64,000 nt of DNA from Ruminococcaceae bacterium YRB3002 (GTDB lineage Bacteria > Bacillota > Clostridia > Saccharofermentanales > Saccharofermentanaceae): NCBI GenBank assembly GCA_900099715.1, contig FMTG01000002.1, forward strand, positions 342,260-406,259. Direction: 5' to 3'. Below are positions 52,124 through 61,595 of this stretch, one piece after another. Position 1 is the first letter of the stretch. Each line of letters opens with the position of its first letter. The notes under the pieces were generated by a model. That model did no database searches. It saw only the letters and a program-made list of their open reading frames with translations, and had not been told where the DNA came from. The translations under genes were made by a program, and so were the position numbers.

Positions 52124-52918
52124 TTACAGAGTTAAATCTCTTATCTTCCTGAGCTCATATCCGATGATCGAAGCTGCTGAAGCAGCATTTAAGGACTCTG
52201 CCTTGCCTGGCATCGGGATCTTGACCAGATCGGAACAAACGGAAGAGATCTCTTCAGACAAGCCTCTCCCCTCGTTTCCAATGACGAAAGCACAAGGAAG
52301 ACCGATAGAAGCATCATCAAGACTTGAGCCTTTAAGGTGCATGGCGAGAGTTGTTATCCCCTTTGAATTAAGCTCATTTATCAGTCCGGCATCGTCACTG
52401 TATGTGATCACCGGAACATGCCATGCTGAACCCATTGAAGCGCGGAGGGCTTTCTCGCCGTAAGGATCAGCCGTTCCGCCGGTTACGATAACAGCAGTAA
52501 AATCAAAAGCATCTGCCATCCTGATAATTGTGCCGACATTGCCGGGATCCTGAACATTGTCCAGCACGCAGAAGATATCCGTATCTCCCCTCCGTATAAG
52601 CGAATCATGAAGATCAGGCTCTTTAACGATCATAGCTATCCCCTGTGGATTCACGGTGGATGACACCTTCTCAAACAGGACATCGTCAAGCATAACAAGT
52701 GACTTCTCAGGTATCTTATATAAAGACATGAGTCTCTCTGCATCAGATGATCTGCGCACGGAAGAGATAAGATACTCACACTCGCCGCCTGAAAGCAGGC
52801 AGTCTTCAACTATCCTGAGGCCCTCGATATAAACATACTCATCACCGCGTTTTCTGTCATGGACCTTGCGGATGAGCTTAACGATCCTGTTGGAAGGACT
52901 GGTTATTATCTCACGCAT
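52124..52918 (-). CDS. TrmH/SpoU-type RNA 2'-O-methyltransferase
   Basis: A 264-residue SPOUT-fold enzyme that methylates RNA with SAM. Signatures are motif 1 DNVQDPGNVGTIIRMADA, motif 2 FVIGNEGRGLSEE and motif 3 IPMPGKAESLNAASAASI. The N-terminal substrate-binding domain fits the RlmB/TrmH-like class. It starts one base after the upstream zinc-ribbon gene, so the two are coupled. Confidence 0.94.
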   Translation of the reverse strand: MREIITSPSNRIVKLIRKVHDRKRGDEYVYIEGLRIVEDCLLSGGECEYLISSVRRSSDAERLMSLYKIPEKSLVMLDDVLFEKVSSTVNPQGIAMIVKEPDLHDSLIRRGDTDIFCVLDNVQDPGNVGTIIRMADAFDFTAVIVTGGTADPYGEKALRASMGSAWHVPVITYSDDAGLINELNSKGITTLAMHLKGSSLDDASIGLPCAFVIGNEGRGLSEEISSVCSDLVKIPMPGKAESLNAASAASIIGYELRKIRDLTL

Positions 52919-52919
52919 A

Positions 52920-54068
52920 TCAGAGAGCTTCGTTACACTTCAAGGTCTTTACGAAAGTCTCGAACTCGTCCATATCTCTGGCATCGGGTCTGTTGTCGGA
53001 GATCATACCGACAAGGAGCTCATAACCCCAGGAGATATAGGAGATCTTGGCTGAATTCCTGTGTTCTCCGAATCCTTCATTGCTTCCGTCAGCAGCATCC
53101 GGCGTCAGAACTGAGACATCATCATCCGTTTTCTCATTCTCCTTCACTTCGTTAAGGAGTGTGATAATACCGCTCTGGTTGATAAAACGGTTTACGCTGC
53201 TGATAGCTCCGGGGATAGCACAGACTGCACCGAGACCGAGCATTCTGGCACCCGTTCTGGCAACACCGCCGACAAAACCGTGTGATGCGTTTGTTATCTG
53301 AGTGATCTTTCCGGTAACATCTCTTGCGGTCTCAAGGGAATCTGCAAGATTAGCGGCTGTGGACAAAGACATTGACACCTCATCACCCTTGATTATCGTA
53401 CCAAGAGTAAGATACTTATATGATCCGCCATAACTGTAAGTATAGACCTTTACAAGGCCGTCACAGAAGAAATCATCCAGCTTGAACCTGGTGCCGTGAT
53501 TCTCATTCATAGCCTTATTAAGGTCAAGTACAGATGCATTGAGAAAGATATTACGGAGAGCATCCATATCAGCTATCGGAAAAGGTGACGTCCTCTCCAC
53601 CCCTATCCTTCCGGCTGCACCTGTTATCTGGTCTGCCATCTTATCGAGGAATGACGAAGCATCCATGAAATTACGTCTCTTGGCATTAAGATCGAGTGCC
53701 ATCTCGCCTTTGGCATCATTGAAGATTCCGCTCTTTATCTGACAATAAACTGTGCCGCTCTCGTAGAACATTGTGCGGTTGCCGGGTACTGCAAGGTCTA
53801 TCCTTAATCTCTTGGGAGTAACTTTGTCAGAATGATCGAAAATATAAGATACCTTGGTTGTAGCACCCCTCGGCAGAACAGCGCTTCCTATTATTCTTCC
53901 GCCTTCTTCCTTTATATCAACCGTACCGTCTGCATTACGTTCATCCCTGAGATGCTCCCCACCAATTGCCGTAATATCGGTACCGCAGCAAGGGCAGTTT
54001 CCGTACGCAATATCAGCCTGAGTAATAGCATAAGCGCATGACGGGCAATAAAGTCCCTTAAGTTCCAT
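52920..54068 (-). CDS. Zinc-ribbon protein of unknown function
   Basis: A 382-residue protein from ATG 54068, which follows GGAGG by 8 nt. The N-terminus carries C8-x2-C11 and a CPCC group (about 25-28), a zinc ribbon like that of the pseudokinase gene product. A later region (about 185-210, NASVLDLNKAMNE) and a Gly-rich hydrophobic stretch (about 270-295) are followed by an acidic C-terminal part. No enzyme motif is seen. Confidence 0.72.
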   Translation of the reverse strand: MELKGLYCPSCAYAITQADIAYGNCPCCGTDITAIGGEHLRDERNADGTVDIKEEGGRIIGSAVLPRGATTKVSYIFDHSDKVTPKRLRIDLAVPGNRTMFYESGTVYCQIKSGIFNDAKGEMALDLNAKRRNFMDASSFLDKMADQITGAAGRIGVERTSPFPIADMDALRNIFLNASVLDLNKAMNENHGTRFKLDDFFCDGLVKVYTYSYGGSYKYLTLGTIIKGDEVSMSLSTAANLADSLETARDVTGKITQITNASHGFVGGVARTGARMLGLGAVCAIPGAISSVNRFINQSGIITLLNEVKENEKTDDDVSVLTPDAADGSNEGFGEHRNSAKISYISWGYELLVGMISDNRPDARDMDEFETFVKTLKCNEAL

Positions 54069-54086
54069 AGTCCATCCCTCCAAATA

Positions 54087-54689
54087 TTAATTATTGATTA
54101 TCCTGATAGTCTCAATGACAGGCATCTTTGAGCCTTCAGGCAGCACGCCCATCCGGCTGTCACCCTGCGGACCGAGAGCAACGATCTTATCTATAACATT
54201 CATACCCTCGGTAACATAACCAAAACAGGCATAATCTCCATCAAGAGACTTACGGCAGTCTCCAATGCAGATAAAGAACTGCGAACTGGCTGAATCATAG
54301 TCAACACCATTTCTGGCCATGGACAAAGCCCCTCTCGTGTGCTGAAGATCATTCGCAACACCGTTATTGGCAAATTCCCCTTTGATCGTGGGAACCGGTT
54401 CCTTCCCTACACGCTTGGGATCTCCGCCCTGTATCACGAAATTAGTCTGTATACGGTGTATCAATGTTCCGTCGTAGAAACCACTTTCTACGAGATTAAC
54501 AAAATTAGCAACAGTTATAGGTGCTTTCTCGGGATACAGTTCCACCTTAACAGTGCCATAATCCCTGAAGACTATCTCCGCCTTAATATGCTCCGTACCA
54601 ATCGTGGCAGATGTCTCATTAACCGTACCGCAGCCGATAAGACCGAGTGCCATAACAGTAATCAATAAAAGACTAAGTATCTTACGCAT
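54087..54689 (-). CDS. Peptidyl-prolyl cis-trans isomerase (cyclophilin), lipoprotein
   Basis: A 200-residue secreted foldase. It has signal peptide MRKILSLLLITVMALGLIGC with lipobox Cys20. The cyclophilin core includes YPEKAPITVANFVNLV, YDGTLIHRI, FVIQGGDP, GALSMAR, SSQFFI and FGYV. It is anchored outside, probably helping extracellular protein folding. It is divergent from the Sapep dipeptidase. Confidence 0.95.
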   Translation of the reverse strand: MRKILSLLLITVMALGLIGCGTVNETSATIGTEHIKAEIVFRDYGTVKVELYPEKAPITVANFVNLVESGFYDGTLIHRIQTNFVIQGGDPKRVGKEPVPTIKGEFANNGVANDLQHTRGALSMARNGVDYDSASSQFFICIGDCRKSLDGDYACFGYVTEGMNVIDKIVALGPQGDSRMGVLPEGSKMPVIETIRIINN

Positions 54690-54773
54690 TACATAACCCC
54701 CTAATCAAATAGATTATACATTAAACGTGAACAAAATATATAATTAATGCATAACACAAACGGAGGAACAGCT

Positions 54774-56063
54774 ATGTCATTAAACAATTACGAATCATCC
54801 TTTGTCTCGAAGATCATTGCAATACCTTCTGTGGGTGGTTCTCCGGAGCCGGGAATGCCCTATGGAAAGGCACCTCATGATGCTCTCATCACATTTCTGA
54901 AGGAAGCAGAGGCAGAAGGATTCAGAACGGGGATCATCGACGATAAAGTGGGTTATGCAGAATATGGAGATGGAGACCGGATGATAGGAATCGTATGTCA
55001 TCTTGACGTTGTGCCTGAAGGCAAAGGCTGGGAAACCCCTGCTTTCGAATTAACAGAGAAAGACGGAGCGATGTACGGCCGCGGAATCATTGATGATAAA
55101 GGTCCTGCCTGCGCTTCTTATTTCGCAATGAAAAGACTTAAAGATTCCGGTTTATTTCCATCATGCCGCGTTCGTCTTATACTCGGATCAGATGAGGAAC
55201 GCACATGCGACTGTGTAGCAACATATGCTGCCAAGGGAGAGATTCCTTCATTTGCCATCACTCCTGATGCAGAATTCCCTGTCATATTCGCTGAGAAAGG
55301 GATCCTTCAGATAAAACTCTCTGATAAAGTCAAGACAGGCATTACTGCAACGGCCGGAAGCGCTCCCAACATGGTGCCATGCGAAGCCGAGATACAATAT
55401 GAAGGCGCAGTCACCAGAACTTCCGGAAAAACAGCCCATGCATCAAGACCGGAACTCGGTGATAATGCTATCATCTCCCTTGTCAATGGATTAGATGATG
55501 AAGTATTCGATAATTCACAGATGCTGAGATTCATCAAGGATAATATAGCCGGAGCTGATGCAGTATCTTTTACAGGATGCACGATTACGGACGATTCAGG
55601 TTCAGTTACATATAATCCTGCAATTCTCAGGATCGATGACGAGGGAGAGTCACTGGTGATCGACATCAGATACCCGGTCAGTGCATCAAATGACGATATC
55701 ATATCACACATAAGCAATATGGCGTTACCCTATGGTATTGATATCACCGAACTTAATCATATGAAGCCACTTTATAAAGATAAAAACACATCAGAGATCA
55801 GGATACTGACAGAGATCTGGGCAGAGAATATGCACCGATTTGACGGATTCAAGCCTGAATACAAAGATAAATACAGTGAACCGATCGCAGTCGGAGGCGG
55901 TACATATGCACGTCATCTGCCCAATACGATCGCCTTCGGACCACAGGCACCATGGGCTGAAGACCAGTGCCATCAGGCAAATGAGCATCTGTCCGTAAAT
56001 GATTTCGAAGTATGCATAGATATGATATCCGAGTATATTAAAAGGCTTGGAAGCAGATCCTGA
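54774..56063 (+). CDS. Sapep/PepV-family Mn/Zn dipeptidase (M20)
   Basis: A 429-residue aminoacyl dipeptidase, M20A clan. ATG 54774 follows GGAGG; a longer frame from 54747 has no ribosome site. Metal ligands lie in VCHLDVVPEGKGW (first His), GRGIIDDKGP (bridging Asp), DEERTCDC (catalytic and metal Glu) and the later VGGGTYARH. It is cytoplasmic, for peptide degradation. It shares a bidirectional terminator with the NlpC gene. Confidence 0.94.
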   Translation: MSLNNYESSFVSKIIAIPSVGGSPEPGMPYGKAPHDALITFLKEAEAEGFRTGIIDDKVGYAEYGDGDRMIGIVCHLDVVPEGKGWETPAFELTEKDGAMYGRGIIDDKGPACASYFAMKRLKDSGLFPSCRVRLILGSDEERTCDCVATYAAKGEIPSFAITPDAEFPVIFAEKGILQIKLSDKVKTGITATAGSAPNMVPCEAEIQYEGAVTRTSGKTAHASRPELGDNAIISLVNGLDDEVFDNSQMLRFIKDNIAGADAVSFTGCTITDDSGSVTYNPAILRIDDEGESLVIDIRYPVSASNDDIISHISNMALPYGIDITELNHMKPLYKDKNTSEIRILTEIWAENMHRFDGFKPEYKDKYSEPIAVGGGTYARHLPNTIAFGPQAPWAEDQCHQANEHLSVNDFEVCIDMISEYIKRLGSRS

Positions 56064-56093
56064 GAATCACGTGTAAATGAAGATAAAATGAAC

Positions 56094-56119
56094 GCCCGCC
56101 GCTCAAATGAGCAGCGGGC
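56094..56119. terminator. Bidirectional terminator between dipeptidase and NlpC genes
   Basis: A 10-bp stem with one mismatch (GCCCGC-GCTC against GAGC-GCGGGC), loop AAAT, T-rich on the plus side and between convergent genes. Confidence 0.82.
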
Positions 56120-56151
56120 ATATCATTTCAGAAGACAAAATGTCCGAACTA

Positions 56152-57447
56152 TTATTTCAGAACTCTTCTTGCGCAATACACACCGGTCATTGCCGAGTAT
56201 GTTGAAGCGATTACCTTACCCCTGGACTCTGATGCATGGATAACAGTATTGCTTCCGATAAAGATACCAACATGATCTACCCTGTTATCCTTGTTGTAAT
56301 CGAAGAATACCAGGTCACCGCACTGGACTTCAGATGGTGATATCGAAGTACCATGGCTGAGCATCGAATTAGCGCCATGAGGAAGATTGATCCCGTAATA
56401 CTTTGAATACACGTACTTAACAAGTCCGGAGCAGTCGCATGCAGTAGCAGAACTCTGTGCATATACATAAGGTACTCCGAGGAATGACTTAACATAATCC
56501 GGGAACGGCAGACTCGTATCGTGCTTGGCAGATACAGTAGGAGTAGCCGTAGGCGATTTATCAGTCGTATACTGTGCACTTACATAGTATCCTGCATCAG
56601 TTCTGTACCAGCCGTTGCTTGTCTGTGCAACAACAACGATCTTAGTTCCGGCAGTCACCTTCTTAACTGAAGTATAGCCAGTACCCGGTCCCTTACGGAT
56701 ATTTACAGTAGTGGTAGCATAAACAGTCTTGTTGCAGTCAACTTCAGAAACACCGCTGTCAGGAGCCTTGGTTGGCGTAGGTGTAGGTGTGGAAGTTGCT
56801 TCACTTACGATAACCTCACCATCACCGGTAACAGGAGCCTTTGTAGGCTTGGGCGTATTAGTCGGTTTGGGTGTTGATGTAGGTCTGCTGCTTGAGCTGT
56901 TGTTTGCAGGTTTTGGCGTAGCCGTAGGAGACGGCGTGCTGGTGGGACTGGGCGTAGGCGTAGGTGTTGCCAACGATGCTTCAACAAGATGTGTGGTATA
57001 ACAGTAACCCTCTGTTCCGTCCTCAAGCCGTATAAGTGACCAGTCATCAATAGATGCAACACGCAAAACCTTAAGACCTGAACCGACTGTCTTGACTACA
57101 TCTGCATTTATATCAGCCTTATCCCTTATCTTGACCTCCCTGCTGTTTGTAAAATAATAGGTTCCGTCATATACAATACCGCTTACAGGCTCATCTGTAA
57201 GAGTAAATGTCAATTCTTCAGGGAAGTCGTCACCCGGCTCGGGAAGGTTCTTTGCATTAAGGAGCATATCGTCTTCGAATTCAAATTCAGAGTTGACGAT
57301 TGCATAAGTGGATTCCGGGGCCTGAAGAGAGACCTCTTCTGAAGCACCCAGATTCGACACACAGAAGCCTGTCACCGTTACCGCACATCCGGTTGCAAAT
57401 GAGATAATACGCATAACTGCGCTGCGTGTAATGTAGCTGTTATCCAT
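56152..57447 (-). CDS. Secreted NlpC/P60 peptidoglycan hydrolase with SH3 domains
   Basis: A 431-residue protein from ATG 57447 after GGAGG. An N-terminal hydrophobic segment (about 9-30) is likely a signal or anchor. SH3b domain 1 lies at about 95-155, then a Thr-Pro repeat linker (about 155-215, proline-rich), then SH3b domain 2 (about 240-300). The C-terminal NlpC/P60 domain has catalytic Cys in DCSGLVKYVY and His in DHVGIFIG. It probably cleaves D-Glu/DAP stem peptides during wall growth. Confidence 0.95.
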   Translation of the reverse strand: MDNSYITRSAVMRIISFATGCAVTVTGFCVSNLGASEEVSLQAPESTYAIVNSEFEFEDDMLLNAKNLPEPGDDFPEELTFTLTDEPVSGIVYDGTYYFTNSREVKIRDKADINADVVKTVGSGLKVLRVASIDDWSLIRLEDGTEGYCYTTHLVEASLATPTPTPSPTSTPSPTATPKPANNSSSSRPTSTPKPTNTPKPTKAPVTGDGEVIVSEATSTPTPTPTKAPDSGVSEVDCNKTVYATTTVNIRKGPGTGYTSVKKVTAGTKIVVVAQTSNGWYRTDAGYYVSAQYTTDKSPTATPTVSAKHDTSLPFPDYVKSFLGVPYVYAQSSATACDCSGLVKYVYSKYYGINLPHGANSMLSHGTSISPSEVQCGDLVFFDYNKDNRVDHVGIFIGSNTVIHASESRGKVIASTYSAMTGVYCARRVLK

Positions 57448-57567
57448 ATTCATCACCTCCGGACATTATTTATTGCTTACATTATACCTGTAAATCGTGC
57501 CCAAATTAGGCAAAACTCCCCCAAACGGTCATTTGTAACCTTATTGTCTTATTTCTGTAAAACCTCT

Positions 57568-57606
57568 GAAAACAAAAGAGGTGAAACAGAATAATTCTGC
57601 TTCACC
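57568..57606 (-). terminator. Terminator of thrS
   Basis: A stem, GGTGAAGCAGAAT against ATTCTGTTTCACC (57580-57606, one G-U), followed on the minus strand by TCTTTTGTTTT. Confidence 0.85.
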
Positions 57607-57631
57607 GCTGTGTATAAACAGTCAAATATGA

Positions 57632-59419
57632 TTATACGTTATGACGTACCTTATTGAGTATTTCCTTGAGCATGACTTCAGCCAGTTCATCAACACTCAT
57701 AGAACCGAGCTTGCCGTCAAACCTTGAACTTACAGCACAAGTCCTGTCAGCAACTTCCTGATCTCCGATTACTGCTGTATAGATCACCTTCTCAAGATTT
57801 GCCTCGCGGATCTTCTTGCCGAGCTTCTCTGACCTGTCATCAACAGTTGCTCTTATTCCCTTCTTCTTGAGAGCATCACATAGTTCAAATGCATAATCAT
57901 AATGTGAATCACTGATAGGAAGGATCCTGATCTGCTCGTCCGCCATCCACAAAGGAAGCCATCCGGCATACTTCTCGATAAGATAAGCAAGTGTTCTCTC
58001 ATAACATCCGAGGCTTGTCCTGTGGATAATATAAGGGATCTGACGTGAACCGTCCCTGTCAACGTATTCCATACCGTATTTCTCAGCCAGAAGCATATCT
58101 ATCTGGATAGTAACAAGCGTATCCTCCTTGCCGAAAACATTCTTATACTGGATATCGAGCTTAGGTCCGTAGAAAGCGGCCTCGTCAATTCCTATATCGT
58201 ACTTGACGCCAAGGTCATCAAGGATCCTGCCCATTGCATCCTGTGCCTTCTCCCACTGTTCAGCAGTGCCTTCATACTTATTCTTCGGATTTGCAGGATC
58301 CCACTGCGAGAATCTGAAAGTACAGTCATCCAGAAGTCCTACAGTATCAAGCATATATTTAGCGAGATCAAGACACTCTTTGAATTCCTCTTCAAGCTGA
58401 TCGGGCCTTATGATGTAATGACCTTCTGAGATAGTAAACTGTCTTACTCTTATAAGACCGTGCATCTCGCCGGAATCCTCATTACGGAAGAGCTTGGATG
58501 TCTCTGTGAGCCTCATAGGAAGATCACGGTAAGAACGCTGCCTGTTGAGGAATACCTGATACTGGAAAGGACATGTCATAGGACGGAGGGCAAAGCATTC
58601 CTTCGTCTCATCATCCTGATCAGCCTTATCGCCCATAACAAACATACCGTCACGGTAATGATCCCAGTGTCCGGATATTTTATAAAGGTCTCTTTTCGCG
58701 AAATACGGCGTCATAGTGAGCTGACAGCCTCTTGACTGCTCAACATCCTCAACCCAGCGCTGCAGCGTCTGGATAACCCTGGCACCCTTCGGGCAAATGA
58801 TAGGAAGTCCCTGGCCGATATAATCAACAGTAGTAAAATACTCAAGTTCACGTCCGAGCTTATTATGGTCACGCTTTTTGGCCTCTTCAAGTCTGTCAAG
58901 ATGCTCTTTAAGCATTCCCTTATCAGGGTAGCTTGTTCCATAGATCCTTGTCAGCATCTTGTTCTTCTCATTGCCTCTCCAGTAAGCACCGGCAACAGAA
59001 ATAAGCTTAAATGCCTTGATCATACCAGTGCTCTCAACATGAGGACCTGCACACAGATCGGTAAAATCACCCTGCTTATAGAATGAGATAACAGCATCTT
59101 CAGGAAGATCATTGATAAGTTCAACCTTGTAGTCCTCCCCACGCTCAGCCATAAAGCTGATTGCTTCATCTCTCGGAAGCTCAAATCTCTCGAGAGGCAG
59201 GTCTTCCTTAACGATCTTCTTCATCTCGTCTTCGATAAGCTTAAGGTCATCATTAGAAAAACCGCCTTCCTTATCGAAATCATAGTAGAATCCGTCGTCG
59301 ATCGCAGGTCCGATCGCAAGTTTTGTCTCAGGCCATATCCTCTTAACTGCCTGCGCAAGAATGTGCGAGGTCGTGTGCCTGAAGTTCTTTCTGTCCTGTT
59401 CATTGTTAAAATCGAACAT
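57632..59419 (-). CDS. thrS: Threonine--tRNA ligase
   Basis: Charges tRNA-Thr. It has 595 residues from ATG 59419, which follows AAGGGG by 8 nt; upstream ATGs reach into the T-box leader. There is no N-terminal TGS domain; the frame starts almost directly at the editing domain (HTTSHILAQAVKRI). The class II core has motif 2 TETSKLFRNEDSGEMHGL and motif 3 GCYERTLAYLIE, then the anticodon domain. Lack of TGS is unusual but known in some Firmicutes. Confidence 0.93.
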   Translation of the reverse strand: MFDFNNEQDRKNFRHTTSHILAQAVKRIWPETKLAIGPAIDDGFYYDFDKEGGFSNDDLKLIEDEMKKIVKEDLPLERFELPRDEAISFMAERGEDYKVELINDLPEDAVISFYKQGDFTDLCAGPHVESTGMIKAFKLISVAGAYWRGNEKNKMLTRIYGTSYPDKGMLKEHLDRLEEAKKRDHNKLGRELEYFTTVDYIGQGLPIICPKGARVIQTLQRWVEDVEQSRGCQLTMTPYFAKRDLYKISGHWDHYRDGMFVMGDKADQDDETKECFALRPMTCPFQYQVFLNRQRSYRDLPMRLTETSKLFRNEDSGEMHGLIRVRQFTISEGHYIIRPDQLEEEFKECLDLAKYMLDTVGLLDDCTFRFSQWDPANPKNKYEGTAEQWEKAQDAMGRILDDLGVKYDIGIDEAAFYGPKLDIQYKNVFGKEDTLVTIQIDMLLAEKYGMEYVDRDGSRQIPYIIHRTSLGCYERTLAYLIEKYAGWLPLWMADEQIRILPISDSHYDYAFELCDALKKKGIRATVDDRSEKLGKKIREANLEKVIYTAVIGDQEVADRTCAVSSRFDGKLGSMSVDELAEVMLKEILNKVRHNV

Positions 59420-59452
59420 TGTTTTGTCCCCTTTCATAAATTTTCGAGCAAT

Positions 59453-59700
59453 AAAAAAACCATGTTCCCAATACTTTGGGATGCATGGCTGCACGGTTCC
59501 ACCCAAATTGCACGCGATACGCGTACCACTCAATTAGACTGTAACGGAGTCACCGGCTCAGGTCAGTGCTTATAGCTTTTACCCCTGCAGCTGTTCGGGT
59601 TGTATATGAACGATGTATTCTCAGGGCTTCCAGCCTACGGCACCTGATTCTCTGTTGAATGCATTAACCGCGCATACGTGTCCCGGTCAGAGCTTTTGAT
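59453..59700 (-). ncRNA. T-box riboswitch (tRNA-Thr) upstream of thrS
   Basis: The leader on the minus strand contains the antiterminator T-box TTGGGTGGAACCGTG (59492-59506). A terminator hairpin (59460-59488) with a T7 tract follows. The Stem I features include GCTGGAAGCC (59625-59634) and a specifier-loop candidate GAAT-ACA (ACA at 59614-59616, a Thr codon). Uncharged tRNA-Thr would favour thrS expression. Confidence 0.9.
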
Positions 59701-59706
59701 AAAGCA

Positions 59707-59734
59707 ATTTTACATCATTTGCCTGTAAAATCAA
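59707..59734 (-). promoter_or_regulatory. thrS promoter
   Basis: TTGATT (59729-59734), 16 nt, TAAAAT (59707-59712), upstream of the T-box leader. Confidence 0.7.
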
Positions 59735-59744
59735 GAAGAATCGC

Positions 59745-61499
59745 TTACTTGAGCACATCCGGATCGTCTTCGCCGGAGAAACTGTCATAAAGGATAATAA
59801 GATCATCCCTCATACTTATAAAGATCCTGCCAAGTCTCGGATCGAAGTGTGAGCCCATATCCCTTCTGATGATATTGAAAGCATCGTCATAACTCATCCT
59901 GCTCTTATAATATCTCCTGCTTATAAGCGCATCGAAAACATCGGCCAAAGCCATTATCCTGGCTTCCAGCGGTATCCTGTCGCCCTTAAGGCCTTCAGGA
60001 TAACCTGTGCCGTTATACTTCTCGTGATGATAATGAGCTACATTGGAAGCAACTCTTACGAATTCCTTATCATCAACATCTGCAAGTACCTGCTGTACGA
60101 TCTCGGCACCAACAGCGGCATGCTTCTTCATCTCTTCATATTCATATGGTTCAAGCTTGTCGCGCTTGCGGAGTATTCTGTCATCTACCGCGATCTTACC
60201 GAGATCATGAAGAGGCGCAGCATTGATAACATTGGTCCAGTAAATATCTGCCATCGGGAATTCGCCGCTATTCTTTATCTTGTCAACAAACATCTGAATG
60301 CAGGCACTTGTTCTGTTGATATGACCGCCGGTCGAATTGTCACGTGATTCAATCATAGCGGCCATTCCAAGTATGATGGATCCCTGAAGGTTCTCTGCCC
60401 TTCTGGTCTGCCTGTCGGCTTCCTTCTTGAGCCTTACACCGGCAAAGTTAAGTTCATTGATGTAATTTACCTGTTCTGTCTCGTCAACGATCTCTACAAG
60501 GTAACCAAGAATGGTATTCCTGAACCCGTAAGTAAGACATGTAACCGTACAACTGATATGCTTGTTCTCCGACAGAGAATTATCGTTGATTATAAAATCC
60601 TTTGTCTCAACACTCTGGACATTCATTCCCGGTGCAACCTTGCGTATCCATCTCAACACCTCGGAGAAGATAAAGCTGTCTGTCTTTATCGGTCTGTCTA
60701 TCCTGCAGTTATCAAGATCCGGGAAAAAATTCAGAGCAGAATTGTTAAATCCTGCAAGATTGAGTTTTTTGTCAAGGGAAAGGAATCCTGTCGAAGTCTC
60801 ACTGGTGATCTTCTTCTGAACATTAAGAGATATATCGTAAAGCTGAAACCTGCTTGTGGTAAACACAAGCGCAAAATCACAGGCAAGGAACAGAAAAGAT
60901 ATGATCGTATGACTGATGTGGAGCACACTTGTCAGAGCATAAACAACGATTGTCGCGATCATGAATGCCAGGAAAGTCCACATGGTCTTCCACGAAGCCT
61001 TCTTCCTGCCCATAAGCGCCAGTATAGTAAAGAAAATACTCAGAGCAACTTCAACTATAAGAACAACGAGTCTGATATAGTAACCGTATCCCGGAGTATT
61101 TACGAGTTTCATCACGTTCTGCGGATCCATATAGGAACCGGCATAGTAGATATTGAACCTGTAAGAAAGAAGTACCAGCGTATAGATGCCGATGTTTACT
61201 GCAGTCAGTGTAATCTGGAACCAGTTAGGCAGATGCGTTCCCGAGAACTGAGCAAGCATTATCATGAGGATAAAAGGCAGAAAAACACCTCCAATATACG
61301 ATATCCCGTTCGCAATGATCAGGCTGTCATAGCTGGAACAGTCAGACATCAGGAAATATCCTACGTTGCTTACCGTGATAATAAAGGAAGCCAAAACATA
61401 CAAAGGATCAATGCTCTTGCTGGCATTGAATATCAGATACGACGTACATAGTGCGCACAGAGTCGCAGATGCTAGCATTACAATAGAATATAACGGCAT
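59745..61499 (-). CDS. Membrane-bound HD-GYP c-di-GMP phosphodiesterase
   Basis: A 584-residue protein. The N-terminal half has seven or eight hydrophobic segments (about 3-225) like the histidine-kinase 7TM sensor module. The middle (about 230-370) is a PAS-like region. The C-terminal HD-GYP domain (about 385-570) shows HDLGKI, then HHEKYNGTGYPEGLKGD, keeping all metal and GYP residues. It probably degrades c-di-GMP in response to an external signal. ATG 61499 fits GGGGAG; a GTG two codons earlier is possible. Confidence 0.92.
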   Translation of the reverse strand: MPLYSIVMLASATLCALCTSYLIFNASKSIDPLYVLASFIITVSNVGYFLMSDCSSYDSLIIANGISYIGGVFLPFILMIMLAQFSGTHLPNWFQITLTAVNIGIYTLVLLSYRFNIYYAGSYMDPQNVMKLVNTPGYGYYIRLVVLIVEVALSIFFTILALMGRKKASWKTMWTFLAFMIATIVVYALTSVLHISHTIISFLFLACDFALVFTTSRFQLYDISLNVQKKITSETSTGFLSLDKKLNLAGFNNSALNFFPDLDNCRIDRPIKTDSFIFSEVLRWIRKVAPGMNVQSVETKDFIINDNSLSENKHISCTVTCLTYGFRNTILGYLVEIVDETEQVNYINELNFAGVRLKKEADRQTRRAENLQGSIILGMAAMIESRDNSTGGHINRTSACIQMFVDKIKNSGEFPMADIYWTNVINAAPLHDLGKIAVDDRILRKRDKLEPYEYEEMKKHAAVGAEIVQQVLADVDDKEFVRVASNVAHYHHEKYNGTGYPEGLKGDRIPLEARIMALADVFDALISRRYYKSRMSYDDAFNIIRRDMGSHFDPRLGRIFISMRDDLIILYDSFSGEDDPDVLK

Positions 61500-61524
61500 G
61501 CCCACTCCCCAAGAATTATCTGTA

Positions 61525-61538
61525 TAGAATATATTCTA
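61525..61538. promoter_or_regulatory. Perfect palindrome between HD-GYP and birA genes
   Basis: tagaatatattcta, 14 bp, between divergent genes and within likely promoter sequence. It does not match the known BirA operator (TTGTTAACC type), so the binding protein is unknown. Confidence 0.5.
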
Positions 61539-61595
61539 CCATTTTAAGTATTTTTTTATACAATAGTTGTAGTTATTTTTCGAAAGAAGGACATT

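Noticed and set aside
59420..59533. N-terminal extension of thrS
   Set aside because: The region is the T-box terminator and leader; the ATG at 59419 has the ribosome site.
60558..61451. Plus-strand frame of 297 codons opposite the HD-GYP gene
   Set aside because: Antisense shadow of a well-supported gene; product is low in structure and has no motif.
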